A DNA stretch of 64,000 bases from Methylobacterium sp. Leaf112. Its GTDB lineage: Bacteria; Pseudomonadota; Alphaproteobacteria; Rhizobiales; Beijerinckiaceae. The first letter of the stretch is position 1; the number at the start of each line of letters is the position of its first letter. A program made the position numbers and the translations under genes. The notes under the pieces were generated by a model that saw only the letters and a list, made by a program, of their open reading frames with translations, made no database searches and was not told the origin of the DNA. Of this stretch, positions 35,499 to 44,462 are shown one piece after another. The stretch lies in NCBI RefSeq assembly GCF_001423295.1, contig NZ_LMNG01000002.1, forward strand, positions 62,001 to 126,000, in the 5' to 3' direction.

Positions 35499-36251
35499 TC
35501 AGACCGCGAAGGCACCGCTCCGTAGATCCTCCACGATGCGTATCCCGTCCTGAGCATCCGGCCGTGGACGGGTCTCCGGCTGACGCGTGAACGGACAGGC
35601 CCAGGTCTCCTGGACGTGACGCCCGCTGTATTGGCAGGCTTCCGAACGTTCACCGTGCCGCGCCAGCATCGGGTTGACCGAACCTGCAAGCGCGATGTCG
35701 CGCTGAAGGATGGCGTCGCGCAGACCTTCGTAGCGACCGTCGGTCCGGAGGCGCTCGAACTGGTCGTGCAAGTTGAAGACGAGTGCCGGCCGCTCGAAAC
35801 GTCGCGCCGGCCGGCTCGCCCGTGGATTCAAACCAAGGATGAAAAACGCTTCTCCCCCGAGGCTGAGAGAGAAGTGCGGATCCTCCGGATCGGGGCTGAC
35901 GCGGGAATCGTAGGCGTGCCCCAAGCCGCTGTCCTGGTTCGACAACGCTTGGGCCCGCGTCCAGAGAAAACGCTCGAAGGCCACTTCAGTGAGGGATGCC
36001 GGCTGTTCGAAAAGCACCGCGAAGCTCTGAAACTGGTCGGGCCGGGCGCGATAGCGACAAATGAAGGCAAGCACTGCCGTATAGATCCGCAAGTCGTCTG
36101 CGTGTGCCGTAATATCGCGCGCAACGAGAATCTTGAGCTGACTGCGCGCGAGGGCGGACTTTGCGCCAACGCATGGGAACGACACATCGCGAATGAAAGA
36201 ACGAAAGCGCTCGGCGAGGGGGTGACTGGCATCGTCCGTCGGAAAGAGCAT
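35499..36251 (-). CDS. YqcI/YcgG-family heme-dependent N-hydroxylase (GntA-like)
   Basis: About 250 residues from the ATG at 36251. Family landmarks are present in order: FPCVGAKSAL (25-34), DPHFSLSLGGEAFFILGLNP (124-143), the ARRFERPALVFNLHDQFE run (149-166), GRYEGLRDAILQRD, and SEACQYSGRHVQETWACPF (203-221). GntA of this family hydroxylates a guanidine nitrogen in guanitoxin biosynthesis; other members act on unknown amines. Alternative starts lie at 36305 and 36392, but the latter is inside the predicted promoter. First gene of the minus-strand operon with two methyltransferases. Confidence 0.8.
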   Translation of the reverse strand: MLFPTDDASHPLAERFRSFIRDVSFPCVGAKSALARSQLKILVARDITAHADDLRIYTAVLAFICRYRARPDQFQSFAVLFEQPASLTEVAFERFLWTRAQALSNQDSGLGHAYDSRVSPDPEDPHFSLSLGGEAFFILGLNPRASRPARRFERPALVFNLHDQFERLRTDGRYEGLRDAILQRDIALAGSVNPMLARHGERSEACQYSGRHVQETWACPFTRQPETRPRPDAQDGIRIVEDLRSGAFAV

Positions 36252-36385
36252 GCGGATCCGGTGCTTCTTGGTGTGGTTCGTCTTGGATTGCTGTCGCCCG
36301 AGCATAGAGCGATCCGGGCGCTGACTTTGCCCGCGGCAGCACGGATTCAGCGGCGCGCCAGCTTGAGCGATGATGTTGGATCGAC

Positions 36386-36410
36386 AACGCATGTATGATT
36401 CTATTGTTCC
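36386..36410 (-). promoter_or_regulatory. Perfect EcfG (general stress) promoter for the GntA-EgtD-like operon
   Basis: On the minus strand GGAAC (36406-36410) is followed by exactly 16 bases and CGTT (36386-36389), the full consensus of the alphaproteobacterial general stress sigma factor EcfG. It points at the YqcI/YcgG gene, leaving roughly 75-130 bases of leader depending on the start used. The surrounding 36252-36623 intergenic region is AT-rich and otherwise empty; it also serves the divergent OPT gene. Confidence 0.6.
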
Positions 36411-36623
36411 GATGTGCGATGATAAACCTAAATTAAACTATGTTAATTCTTGATTTTTATGCTTGGATAGCTTCGTTCTAGGCTATCGACCTTTCCGATA
36501 ACCTCTTCATGGCATACACAATGGCTTCTCCAGGCACCGTGGACACCGTCCGGGCACATCCGGGGCGGGCCGCCGAGCGATCGGCCGATGGCGGTGCATC
36601 GGACGCACGGGAAGGTTTGATCG

Positions 36624-38654
36624 ATGAATGCTCAGACCGGCCGACAACGCACGCATGCGGACCGGTCCCGTGAGCTGACCCTTCGTGGTCTGTTGCTCGG
36701 GGCCGCCATCACGGTCGTGTTCATGGCAGCCAACGTCTACATGGGCCTCAAGACGGGAATGACGTTCTCGTCGTCGATCCCAGCCGCGATGCTATCGATG
36801 GGACTGCTGCGGTTGTTCGGCGACAGCTCCATCCTGGAGAACAACATCGTTCAGACCCAGGCCTCGGCGGCAGGGACGCTGTGCAACGTCATCCTGGTCT
36901 TGCCGGGCCTGATCTTGATCGGACATTGGAACGGATTTCCCTTGTGGCAGACGAGCGGCGTGTGTCTCCTCGGCGGACTGCTCGGCGTCGCCTACTCGAT
37001 CCCCCTTCGGCGGGCGCTCGTGGCCGAAGCGGGATTGCCGTTCCCGGAAGGGGCCGCCGCTGCCGAGGTACTGAAAGCCGGTGACACATCGGGCGATCAC
37101 GGCGCCGGGGGCTCCGGCCTGCGCGACCTGCTCGGCGCCGGCGGCGCGGCGGCACTGATCGCGTTCGGGACGAGCGGCCTGCGCCTTCTCGGTGAGGGCC
37201 TGCACACGACCCTGCAGGCGGGCCACGCCTTGTTTCGCGTCGGGACCGGCTTCTCCCTCGCCCTCGTCGGGGTCGGCTATCTCGTCGGCATCGGCGCCTG
37301 CCTCGCCCTGCTCACCGGCGTGATCATCGCCTGGGGCCTGGCCGTCCCCTTCATGACGGCGTTCGCGCCCGAGGGCGGGCTCGCGCCCGATGCCGCGGCG
37401 GAAGCGGTCTGGTCGGGGCAGGTGCGCTTGATCGGGGCGGGCATCATCGCGGTCGGAGGCGCCTGGACCGTGGCGAGCCTGGTGGGACCGATCCTCGCCA
37501 GCGTCCGCGCCGCCCTGAAGGCCGCGCGCGGTACCGGCCGAGGACTCAGCGAACTGCCGCGCCAGGAGCGGGACATTCCCATCACCTGGGTCGTCGGAGC
37601 GGCCGCCGCGCTGACCGTTCCACTGGCCCTGCTGTTCGGGCAGTTCTCGATGGGTGCCGAACTCGCCGGCCTGCTTCCGGTGCTGATCCTCGCCGCGACG
37701 GTGTTCACCGTGTCATTCGGCTTTCTCATGGCGGCGGCGTGCGGCTACCTTGCGGGTCTACTCGGTTCGTCATCGAGTCCGATCTCCGGCATCGGCATCC
37801 TCACCACGATGTTGGTGGCCCTGTTGCTGCCCCTCGTGGTTGGCCGCGCGGCGGGACCCGAGGGAGACCGGTTCGTCATCGGCCTCGCCCTTTTCATCGC
37901 GGCGGTGATCGTCACCATGGCGTCCATCGCCAACGACAACCTGCAGGACTTGAAGACGGGCCAGCTCGTCGACGCGACGCCCTGGCGACAGGAGTCGGTG
38001 CTGATCGTCGGTGTCGGCGTCGGATCCCTGGTCATCGCACCCCTGCTGGCGCTCCTTTACAATGCCTACGGCTTCGTCGGCGCCCTGCCGCGGGAAGGCA
38101 TGGACGAAGCCGCGGCCCTGCCGGCGCCACAGGCAGCCCTGATGACGCAGATCGCCAGCGGCATCGTTCACGGCGAGCTGCCCTGGGCCATGGTGCTCAC
38201 GGGCATGGGGCTCGGCGCCTTGCTCGTGGGTTTCGAGGCTTGGTTGCGCCGAAGCGGACGCGTCTTTCCCGCTCTGACGGTGGGAATCGGGATCTATCTT
38301 CCGCTGAACGTCGTCGTCACGATCGCCATCGGGGGTGTCATCGCCTGGTTGAGCGAGCGGGCCTTTCGGAGCGGGTTCGAGGGTCGCACGTCGGCCACGG
38401 ACGACGCTTACGAGGCGGTGCGCCGTCGCGGCGTGCTCCTGTCCTCGGGCTTCCTCGTCGGGGAGAGCTTCATCGGCGTACTTCTGGCCGGTGCGGACAC
38501 CCTCACCGGCCGCAGCGCCTCCCTGGCGATCACAGGTCCCGCGGTCACCCCCTTCACCCCCCTCATCGGTCTGGCCGTCTTTGTGGTCGCGATCGGGACA
38601 TTCTATCGTCTGGTCTCCCGGGCGCCGAGAAAGGGATCGAGCATCGCCCCCTGA
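36624..38654 (+). CDS. OPT-family oligopeptide transporter
   Basis: 676 residues with about 15 membrane helices. Family landmarks: NVYMGLKTGMTFSSSIPAAM near the N-terminus, the paired ILENNIVQTQASAAGTLCNV motif, SSSPISGIGILTTMLVALLL, and SIANDNLQDLKTGQLVDATP. OPT carriers import peptides or metal-chelate compounds by proton symport; this bacterial branch is uncharacterised in substrate. It is divergent from the N-hydroxylase operon and convergent with the type I secretion pair. Confidence 0.9.
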   Translation: MNAQTGRQRTHADRSRELTLRGLLLGAAITVVFMAANVYMGLKTGMTFSSSIPAAMLSMGLLRLFGDSSILENNIVQTQASAAGTLCNVILVLPGLILIGHWNGFPLWQTSGVCLLGGLLGVAYSIPLRRALVAEAGLPFPEGAAAAEVLKAGDTSGDHGAGGSGLRDLLGAGGAAALIAFGTSGLRLLGEGLHTTLQAGHALFRVGTGFSLALVGVGYLVGIGACLALLTGVIIAWGLAVPFMTAFAPEGGLAPDAAAEAVWSGQVRLIGAGIIAVGGAWTVASLVGPILASVRAALKAARGTGRGLSELPRQERDIPITWVVGAAAALTVPLALLFGQFSMGAELAGLLPVLILAATVFTVSFGFLMAAACGYLAGLLGSSSSPISGIGILTTMLVALLLPLVVGRAAGPEGDRFVIGLALFIAAVIVTMASIANDNLQDLKTGQLVDATPWRQESVLIVGVGVGSLVIAPLLALLYNAYGFVGALPREGMDEAAALPAPQAALMTQIASGIVHGELPWAMVLTGMGLGALLVGFEAWLRRSGRVFPALTVGIGIYLPLNVVVTIAIGGVIAWLSERAFRSGFEGRTSATDDAYEAVRRRGVLLSSGFLVGESFIGVLLAGADTLTGRSASLAITGPAVTPFTPLIGLAVFVVAIGTFYRLVSRAPRKGSSIAP

Positions 38655-38673
38655 TCGGCGGCACCAGACACCG

Positions 38674-40032
38674 CTACCGCTCGCGCCACGCCTTGGCGAC
38701 CTGATCGGAGAACGGCTTGAGCAGGTAGCTCAACACCGAACGATCCCCGAGCTGCACGAAGCTCTCCACGGGCATTCCGGGCACGAGGCGCACGCTGCCG
38801 AGCCGCTGCCGCTGGTCCTCGGGCACACGGATCCGGGCGGTATAGTAGCTCGAACCCGTCTTCGGATCGACGCTGACATCCGCGGAGACCCGGCTCACCA
38901 CGCCGCCGATCTCCGGCGTGGTGCGCTGGTTGAACGCGGGAAAGCGAAGGACGGCCGGCTGGTCGAGGCGGACGTTGTCGATGTCCTGCGGCTGGATCTT
39001 CACCTCGACCGCGAGTTGGTCGGCCTCTGGCACGATGAGCATGGCAGGCTCGGAGGGCGTCACCAGCCCGCCGATGGTGTGCACGGTCATCTGATGCACG
39101 ATGCCGGATTGCGGTGCGCGGAGGTCGACGCGTTTGAGCTGATCCTCTGCCGCGACCCGCTTCTCGACGAATTCCGACCACTTGCCCCGAATCTCGGCGA
39201 GATCCCTTCCGGTCTCCGTCCGCATGTCGCCATCGATCTGCAGGATCTGCAACTCGGTCTCTGCGATCTTGCCACGCGCGGAGGCCGTCGCGGCGATGAG
39301 CTGTCCGCGCTCGCCATCGAGCCGGGTGGCATCCCGCTCAAGGGCATTGACGCGGGCGAGGGGCACCAGGTTCTTGCTGTAGAGTTCGCGCACGCTTTGC
39401 AGCTCGCCGGTGATGAACCCGACCTCGCGCGCCTTGGCCGCGATCTGCTCGGAAAGGCCCTTGATTTCTTCGCGAAGTTGCTGTGCTCGCTCGCGCAGCT
39501 GCGCCTTCTGACCCGCGCGCCCGGCGACGCGGGCACTGAACAGCCGGGTTTCCCCATCGATCAGGTGGGCTACCGCCCGGTCGCTGCCGGCGCGCGCCAG
39601 CAACTCGGGTGGGAAGGTGATGTGGGTGGCGCCGTCGCGCTCGGCTTCGTTGCGGGCGCGGCGGCCGGATAGCTCGTCCAGCGCCTTCAGGATGATGTCG
39701 AGGTTGGCCCGGACCTGGGTCTCGTCGAGGCGGATGAGGATGTCGCCGGCCTGGACCCGGGCGCCCTCGCGTACCCGCAACTCACCGACGACACCGCCCG
39801 TCGGGTGCTGCACCTTCTTCAGATCGGACTCGACCACGAGTTGACCTGGCGCGATCACCGCACCCGAGATCTCGGTGAACGTCGCCCAGCCGCCGACCCC
39901 CACCACCAGGAGCAGACTGAGGACGAAGCCGACGACGAGATGGCGGCGGATCGACTCCCGCGCGATCGACTCCTCGGTGGCGGCAGGCGGCTCCGGGGAG
40001 GCGGGACCCGTGGAGGGGAGCGCGAGATCCAT
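38674..40032 (-). CDS. HlyD/PrtE-family type I secretion membrane fusion protein
   Basis: 452 residues. One N-terminal membrane helix (HLVVGFVLSLLLVVGVGGWA, about 31-50) leads into the barrel start ISGAVIAPGQLVVESDLKKV. A long coiled-coil hairpin runs about 110-300, followed by the return half-motif RAPQSGIVHQMTVHTIGGLV and the LVPGMPVESFVQLGDRS tail. It bridges the ABC exporter to a TolC-type outer-membrane channel, which is not encoded here. Its start overlaps the ABC gene stop by one base (TGATG), so they are coupled. Confidence 0.9.
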   Translation of the reverse strand: MDLALPSTGPASPEPPAATEESIARESIRRHLVVGFVLSLLLVVGVGGWATFTEISGAVIAPGQLVVESDLKKVQHPTGGVVGELRVREGARVQAGDILIRLDETQVRANLDIILKALDELSGRRARNEAERDGATHITFPPELLARAGSDRAVAHLIDGETRLFSARVAGRAGQKAQLRERAQQLREEIKGLSEQIAAKAREVGFITGELQSVRELYSKNLVPLARVNALERDATRLDGERGQLIAATASARGKIAETELQILQIDGDMRTETGRDLAEIRGKWSEFVEKRVAAEDQLKRVDLRAPQSGIVHQMTVHTIGGLVTPSEPAMLIVPEADQLAVEVKIQPQDIDNVRLDQPAVLRFPAFNQRTTPEIGGVVSRVSADVSVDPKTGSSYYTARIRVPEDQRQRLGSVRLVPGMPVESFVQLGDRSVLSYLLKPFSDQVAKAWRER

Positions 40033-41810
40033 CAGGCACGCTCCTGCAGGGCGCCGGCCTTGGCGCGGGTGTCGGCGGGACGCGTCTCCACGAGAACGGG
40101 CGCCGGGCGCAGCACGCGCTTCAGCACTTCGTCCTTAGGGCCGAAGGCCTGGGCTCGCCCCTCCGCCATCATCAGGATGAGGTCGACGGCGGCGAGCGCG
40201 CTCGGCCGGTGGGCGATGACGATGCAGAGACCGCCGCGCCGTCGAACGCCGAGGATCGCCTCGGTCAGGGCATTCTCGCCCTCGGCGTCGAGGTTGGCGT
40301 TGGGCTCGTCCAGGATCACCAGGAAGGGGTCGCCGTAGAGCGCACGCGCCAGCCCGATGCGCTGGCGCTGGCCCGCAGACAGGCCCGCCCCGCCATCGCC
40401 GATCCGGGTGTCGTAGCCTTCGGGAAGACGCAGGATCAGATCGTGCACACCCGCCGCCTGCGCCGCGGCGATCACCGCCCCGGAGGGGGGCTGCGGGTCG
40501 AAGCGGGCGATGTTCTCGGCGATGGTGCCGGCGAACAGCTCCACCTCCTGGGGCAGGAAACCGAGATGGACTCCGAGGTCGTCGGCCGACCACTGGTCGA
40601 GCGCCGCCCCATCGAGGCGGACCTTGCCGCGCACCGCCGGCCAGACGCCCGCGAGGGCGCGGACCAGGCTCGACTTGCCCGAGGCGGACGGCCCGATGAT
40701 GCCGAGCCCCTGGCCAGCCTGGAGGCTGAGATTGACGTCCTGGACCACAAGGCGCGGAGTGCCGGGGGGGGCGACGCTGAGACTCTCGACCTGAAGGGAT
40801 CGGCTGGGAGCCGCCAGCGCGTGGCGCTGGCGGCTCGCCGGCATGCGGGCGAAGAGCTCCGACAGGCGCGCCCAGGATTGCCGGGCTTGGACGAAACCCT
40901 TCCAGTTGGCGATGGCGAGTTCGGCCGGAGCGAGCGCTCGCGCCACCAGGATCGAGCTCGCGATGATGATGCCCGCACTGGCCTGGCCGTTGATGACGAG
41001 ATAGGCGCCGATCGCGAGCACGCCCGATTGCAGGGCCATGCGGAACACCTTGGACGCAGCCGCGAACCCGCCGGCGACGTCGGAGGCGTGCTGCTGGGCC
41101 CGCATGTAGTCGCGGTTGGCCCCGGTCCAGCGTGCAGCGAGGCGTCCCTGCATGCCCATGGCGGCCAGAACCTCGGCATTGCGGCGCCCGGCCTCCGCGA
41201 GGCCGTTGCGGCGCAGGCCGTGGCCGGTTGCCGTCTGCGCCGGATGCTTCGTCGCCCAATCCGTCAGGAGGCCGAAGGTCGCGAGCACGGCCGCTCCCAC
41301 CACCGCGGCGACCCCGATGAGCGGATGGAACAGGAAGCAGATCAGCAGATAGATCGGCATCCAGGGCAGATCGAAGAAGGCGGACGGGCCGGACCCGCCG
41401 AGGAAGGCGCGCAGGGCATCGAGGTCGCGCAAGGGCAGGAGGCCATCGCCGGGGGTGGCGCCCTTGAGGGGCGCGCGCACGACGATGTCGAAGACGCGCG
41501 CGCTGAGAGCCTCGTCCAGGGCCGCGCCGATCCGGATCAGCACCCGGGCGCGCAGGGTCTCGAGGAGCCCCTGGAAGCCATAAAGCACGAGAACGAGGGC
41601 ACAGAGGCCGACGAGAGTCGGCACGGATCGGCTGGGAATGACGCGATCATAGACTTCGAGCATGAAGAACGAGCCCGTCAGATAGAGCACGTTCACGAAA
41701 CCGCTCATGGCGGCCACGCCGAGAAATGCCGTACGGCACCGCGACAGTGCCGAAACCAACTCGGCGGAGTCCTTCTGCATCGTCACGGTCTTTCGCGAGG
41801 GGGTTGCCAT
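40032..41810 (-). CDS. Type I secretion ABC exporter (PrtD-like permease/ATPase)
   Basis: 592 residues. Six-helix permease domain in the first 300 residues (SGFVNVLYLTGSFFMLEVYD; FFDLPWMPIYLLICFLFHPL), then the nucleotide-binding domain: Walker A GPSASGKSSLVRAL, signature LSAGQRQRIGLARALYG, Walker B FLVILDEPNANLD. No C39 peptidase domain, so substrates are secreted with an uncleaved C-terminal signal. The RTX protein encoded immediately upstream is the likely cargo. The ATG at 41810 follows a TTG that could also initiate. Confidence 0.92.
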   Translation of the reverse strand: MATPSRKTVTMQKDSAELVSALSRCRTAFLGVAAMSGFVNVLYLTGSFFMLEVYDRVIPSRSVPTLVGLCALVLVLYGFQGLLETLRARVLIRIGAALDEALSARVFDIVVRAPLKGATPGDGLLPLRDLDALRAFLGGSGPSAFFDLPWMPIYLLICFLFHPLIGVAAVVGAAVLATFGLLTDWATKHPAQTATGHGLRRNGLAEAGRRNAEVLAAMGMQGRLAARWTGANRDYMRAQQHASDVAGGFAAASKVFRMALQSGVLAIGAYLVINGQASAGIIIASSILVARALAPAELAIANWKGFVQARQSWARLSELFARMPASRQRHALAAPSRSLQVESLSVAPPGTPRLVVQDVNLSLQAGQGLGIIGPSASGKSSLVRALAGVWPAVRGKVRLDGAALDQWSADDLGVHLGFLPQEVELFAGTIAENIARFDPQPPSGAVIAAAQAAGVHDLILRLPEGYDTRIGDGGAGLSAGQRQRIGLARALYGDPFLVILDEPNANLDAEGENALTEAILGVRRRGGLCIVIAHRPSALAAVDLILMMAEGRAQAFGPKDEVLKRVLRPAPVLVETRPADTRAKAGALQERA

Positions 41811-41876
41811 CAAATACGTTCGACAGCGCGAGGCATCGGCGGTGTGCCTCGGTCGAGCGGATTCGGGCGCAAGTCT

Positions 41877-41905
41877 GGTCCCGCAGCCGCGAGAGCTGCG
41901 GGACC
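41877..41905 (-). terminator. 11-bp hairpin between the RTX gene and the exporter genes
   Basis: A perfect 11-bp stem (GGTCCCGCAGC / GCTGCGGGACC) with a 7-base loop lies 31 bases past the RTX stop. No T-run follows. It probably causes partial termination, letting the abundant substrate be made in excess of the exporter. Confidence 0.5.
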
Positions 41906-41936
41906 GTCGCCTGCCTACTGAAGCAAAAGCTCGAGG

Positions 41937-43055
41937 TCAGACGTAGATGCCGACCCCGGCCGCCTGAGCGAAGGCCCCATCCCCCGCAACCACGGCACGA
42001 CCTTCGCCAGCGCCGTACTCGAGGAAATGCTGAAGCGGATTGAGCCCGGCTGCAGCGACGTCGCCGTTCTGCGCAAGGTAAGCCTTGGTATCGAAGTTCG
42101 CGGACGGGTCACGTCCCTCCTTCCAGCCATAGGTCAGGTAATGTTCGAGGGGATTGATCCCCGCAGCGGCGACGTCGCCGTAGGCAGCGAGATACCCCTT
42201 GGTGTCGAAGAAGGCATTTGGATCGCGTCCCTCACGCCATCCGTACTCGGCGAAATGCGCATCGGCATCGAGACCGGCGTCAAACACATCGCCATTCCGG
42301 CTGAGGTAGAACAGATCGTCCACGCCGGGCTGCCCATCGGCCTGCACGATGGTCCTGTCCTGAAACTCGAAAGCCTCCGTATTCTTGACCGTGTCAGAGC
42401 TGCCGGTTCCGGAGATCTTCGCCAGCGACCCGGCGGAGTCGATGACGCCCGCATCCCTGAAGTTGAAATTGAAGACCGCCGTATCGTACCCGGCCGCACC
42501 GTCGAGCGTGTTGGTGCCGGAGCCGCCCGACATTCTGTCGTCGCCAAAGTCGCCGAAAACCGTATCGTTACCAGCGGACCCCAACAACGTGTCGTTGCCA
42601 AGATCGCCATCGACGTAGTCGTCGCCATCACCGCCATCGACGAGATCGTCATCGTCCCCGCCGGCAACGAGATCGTTGCCAGCCTCGCCGAAGACCTGGT
42701 CTCGTCCCGCCTCGCCAATAAGGAAGTCGTTGCCGGCGCCCCCATACAGGATGTCGTCACCAGGATTGCCGGCGGCGTAATCATTTCCATCATCGGTGTA
42801 GATGGTGTCGTTGCCAGCCTCACCGATGATCTGGTCCGAACCGGCGCCGCCCCGGATCAGGTCGTCGCCGGGACCGCCAGCGATGTAATCCACGTTCGGC
42901 CCGCCGAAGATCGAATCGTTGCCGTCTTGGCCGTCGATCCGGTTGAAGCCACCCGGATCGGTGATCGTATCGTTCCCCAGCAAACCGAGGATGATGTCGT
43001 CCTCGGCCGTTCCAGTGAGCTGGTCGCCGATATTCGTACCCGAAATGCTAGCCAC
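41937..43055 (-). CDS. RTX calcium-binding protein, probable type I secretion substrate
   Basis: 372 residues with no signal peptide. Residues 1-190 hold RTX nonapeptide repeats (GGxGxDxUx type: GGAGSDQIIGEAGNDTIYTD, GGDGDDYVDGDLGNDTLLG) that fold on Ca2+ into beta-rolls. After a linker (about 190-245) come three copies of a roughly 43-residue repeat built on FYLSRNGDVFDAGLDADAHF, YLAAYGDVAAAGINPLEHYL and YLAQNGDVAAAGLNPLQHFL, each closed by YGxxEGR. These also occur in large alphaproteobacterial surface proteins. Divided only by a hairpin from the exporter genes, it is their expected cargo, acting outside the cell. Confidence 0.88.
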   Translation of the reverse strand: MASISGTNIGDQLTGTAEDDIILGLLGNDTITDPGGFNRIDGQDGNDSIFGGPNVDYIAGGPGDDLIRGGAGSDQIIGEAGNDTIYTDDGNDYAAGNPGDDILYGGAGNDFLIGEAGRDQVFGEAGNDLVAGGDDDDLVDGGDGDDYVDGDLGNDTLLGSAGNDTVFGDFGDDRMSGGSGTNTLDGAAGYDTAVFNFNFRDAGVIDSAGSLAKISGTGSSDTVKNTEAFEFQDRTIVQADGQPGVDDLFYLSRNGDVFDAGLDADAHFAEYGWREGRDPNAFFDTKGYLAAYGDVAAAGINPLEHYLTYGWKEGRDPSANFDTKAYLAQNGDVAAAGLNPLQHFLEYGAGEGRAVVAGDGAFAQAAGVGIYV

Positions 43056-43459
43056 TGCGTATCCTCACATTTGATGGACCTGCCCATCCACTGTAATTCG
43101 CCACAAAAGAACACGATTTCGCATATGTTAATCGGTATTATTACTATGGGAAAAAGCGTATCGATAAGCTTTCCTGTCGGGAGGGGATAGAGCCGCGGAT
43201 CCGAATGTCGAGTTGTGGCATCAAGCCGCAAGATACGGCCTTCGTTCGTGAGAAATCCTGACTTTCGATGTCCATTCGCGTGCGGTTGTCGATCGTCCAC
43301 GGTGTTCCAGGCGCTCGTTGGGATTCGATTTGGCCACGAAAGGGCCCCCGCGTCCTCAATCCGCGACGAGCGACACCACGGGCGTCGTATGGCGGTGACA
43401 CGGCGGGGGTTCATGCCCGCAGCGAACTTCGGCAAGTCTCCCGGTCACAAGTCTCCCGG
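43056..43459. other. 404-base upstream region of the RTX gene
   Basis: No gene is supported. The first 100 bases are AT-rich and should carry the leftward RTX promoter. The right end contains the 15-bp tandem repeat that runs into the glycosyltransferase 3' end. Confidence 0.4.
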
Positions 43460-43463
43460 TCAC
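43434..43463 (+). repeat. 15-bp tandem duplication
   Basis: AAGTCTCCCGGTCAC occurs twice head to tail (43434-43448 and 43449-43463). The second copy includes the stop codon of the glycosyltransferase gene. It looks like a replication-slippage product. Confidence 0.6.
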
Positions 43464-44452
43464 TTGTACTCGATCAAGGCTGCCGAGCGTCGGCTCATTC
43501 GATTTGCGTAGAACGTCGCGATTCCGAAGACTTCCGGGAGCTTACCCAGGAGCGTGAAGCCCGCATAGGCCCAAGCCCCCCGTCCGGCGACGCTCCGGCG
43601 GCGCGCGATGCGGCAGAGCTGGACCGGGTAGAGCAGCGTGAGCAGGGCCGCAGCGGGGTGGACGAAGACGCCGAGGCCGCTCAGAACCGGCAGGCCCACG
43701 CCCCAGAAGACCGCCCGCGGCACCGCCGCCCGCCAGATGGCGTGGGGCGAGCCGCGATGGACCCGTGCGACCTGGGCGAAGGCATGGCCGCTGCGGACCA
43801 TGCGCCACCACCACTGACGCAGGCTCGTGATGTTGGCGTCGTGCAAGGTCATCTCGGCGTCGAGGCGCCAGATCCGCCAGCCTCGCGCGCGCAATCGGAC
43901 GCAGAGTTCCGGCTCCTCGCCGGCGATGAGGCCACCGTCGAAGCCGCCCACCGCCGCGAAGGCCTCGGTGCGAACCAGGAAATCGCCACCGCATTCCAGG
44001 GCTTCCCCGGGGGCGGTGTCCCATTCGAGATCGCACAGGCGATTGAACACGGAACGCTCGGGGTGGCGTTCCCGCCGTCGCCCGCAGACGACGGCGACGT
44101 CGCGGCGTGCCGAGAGAGAGGTGTGGGCCTCGCCGAGCCAGCCCGGCGCGAGGGCGCAATCGCCATCCATGAACTGCACGAAGGCGAGGCTTGGCGCGAG
44201 ATCCCGCAGCCTCGCGAAACCGGCGTTGCGCGCCCGGGCCGCCGTGAAAGGCCGGGCCGTATCGAGAACAACGACGGCGACGCCGAGGTTCTCCGCGAGG
44301 GCGACGCTGCCATCGGTCGAGCCGGAATCGACGTAGACCACGGGACCAATGGTGCGGTCGATCGATTCGAAGCAGGCTCGCAGCCGCTCCCCCTCGTTGC
44401 GCCCGATCACGACGACACCCAGGATCGGGGTCCGGCACGCAGGCTCGATCAT
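43460..44452 (-). CDS. Family 2 glycosyltransferase
   Basis: 330 residues, GT-A fold. Nucleotide-sugar motifs VVVIGRNEGERLRACFESID at the N-terminus and VVYVDSGSTDGSVALAE; metal-binding QFMDGDCALAPGWL; acceptor-side ECGGDFLVRTEAFAAVGGFD and EEPELCVRLRARGW. Two hydrophobic segments near the C-terminus (GLPVLSGLGVFVHPAAALLT) suggest membrane association. It is the last gene of the leftward Wzx-glycosyltransferase pair, ten bases after the flippase gene. The sugar transferred is unknown. Confidence 0.88.
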   Translation of the reverse strand: MIEPACRTPILGVVVIGRNEGERLRACFESIDRTIGPVVYVDSGSTDGSVALAENLGVAVVVLDTARPFTAARARNAGFARLRDLAPSLAFVQFMDGDCALAPGWLGEAHTSLSARRDVAVVCGRRRERHPERSVFNRLCDLEWDTAPGEALECGGDFLVRTEAFAAVGGFDGGLIAGEEPELCVRLRARGWRIWRLDAEMTLHDANITSLRQWWWRMVRSGHAFAQVARVHRGSPHAIWRAAVPRAVFWGVGLPVLSGLGVFVHPAAALLTLLYPVQLCRIARRRSVAGRGAWAYAGFTLLGKLPEVFGIATFYANRMSRRSAALIEYK

Positions 44453-44462
44453 CGCGGCCCCC

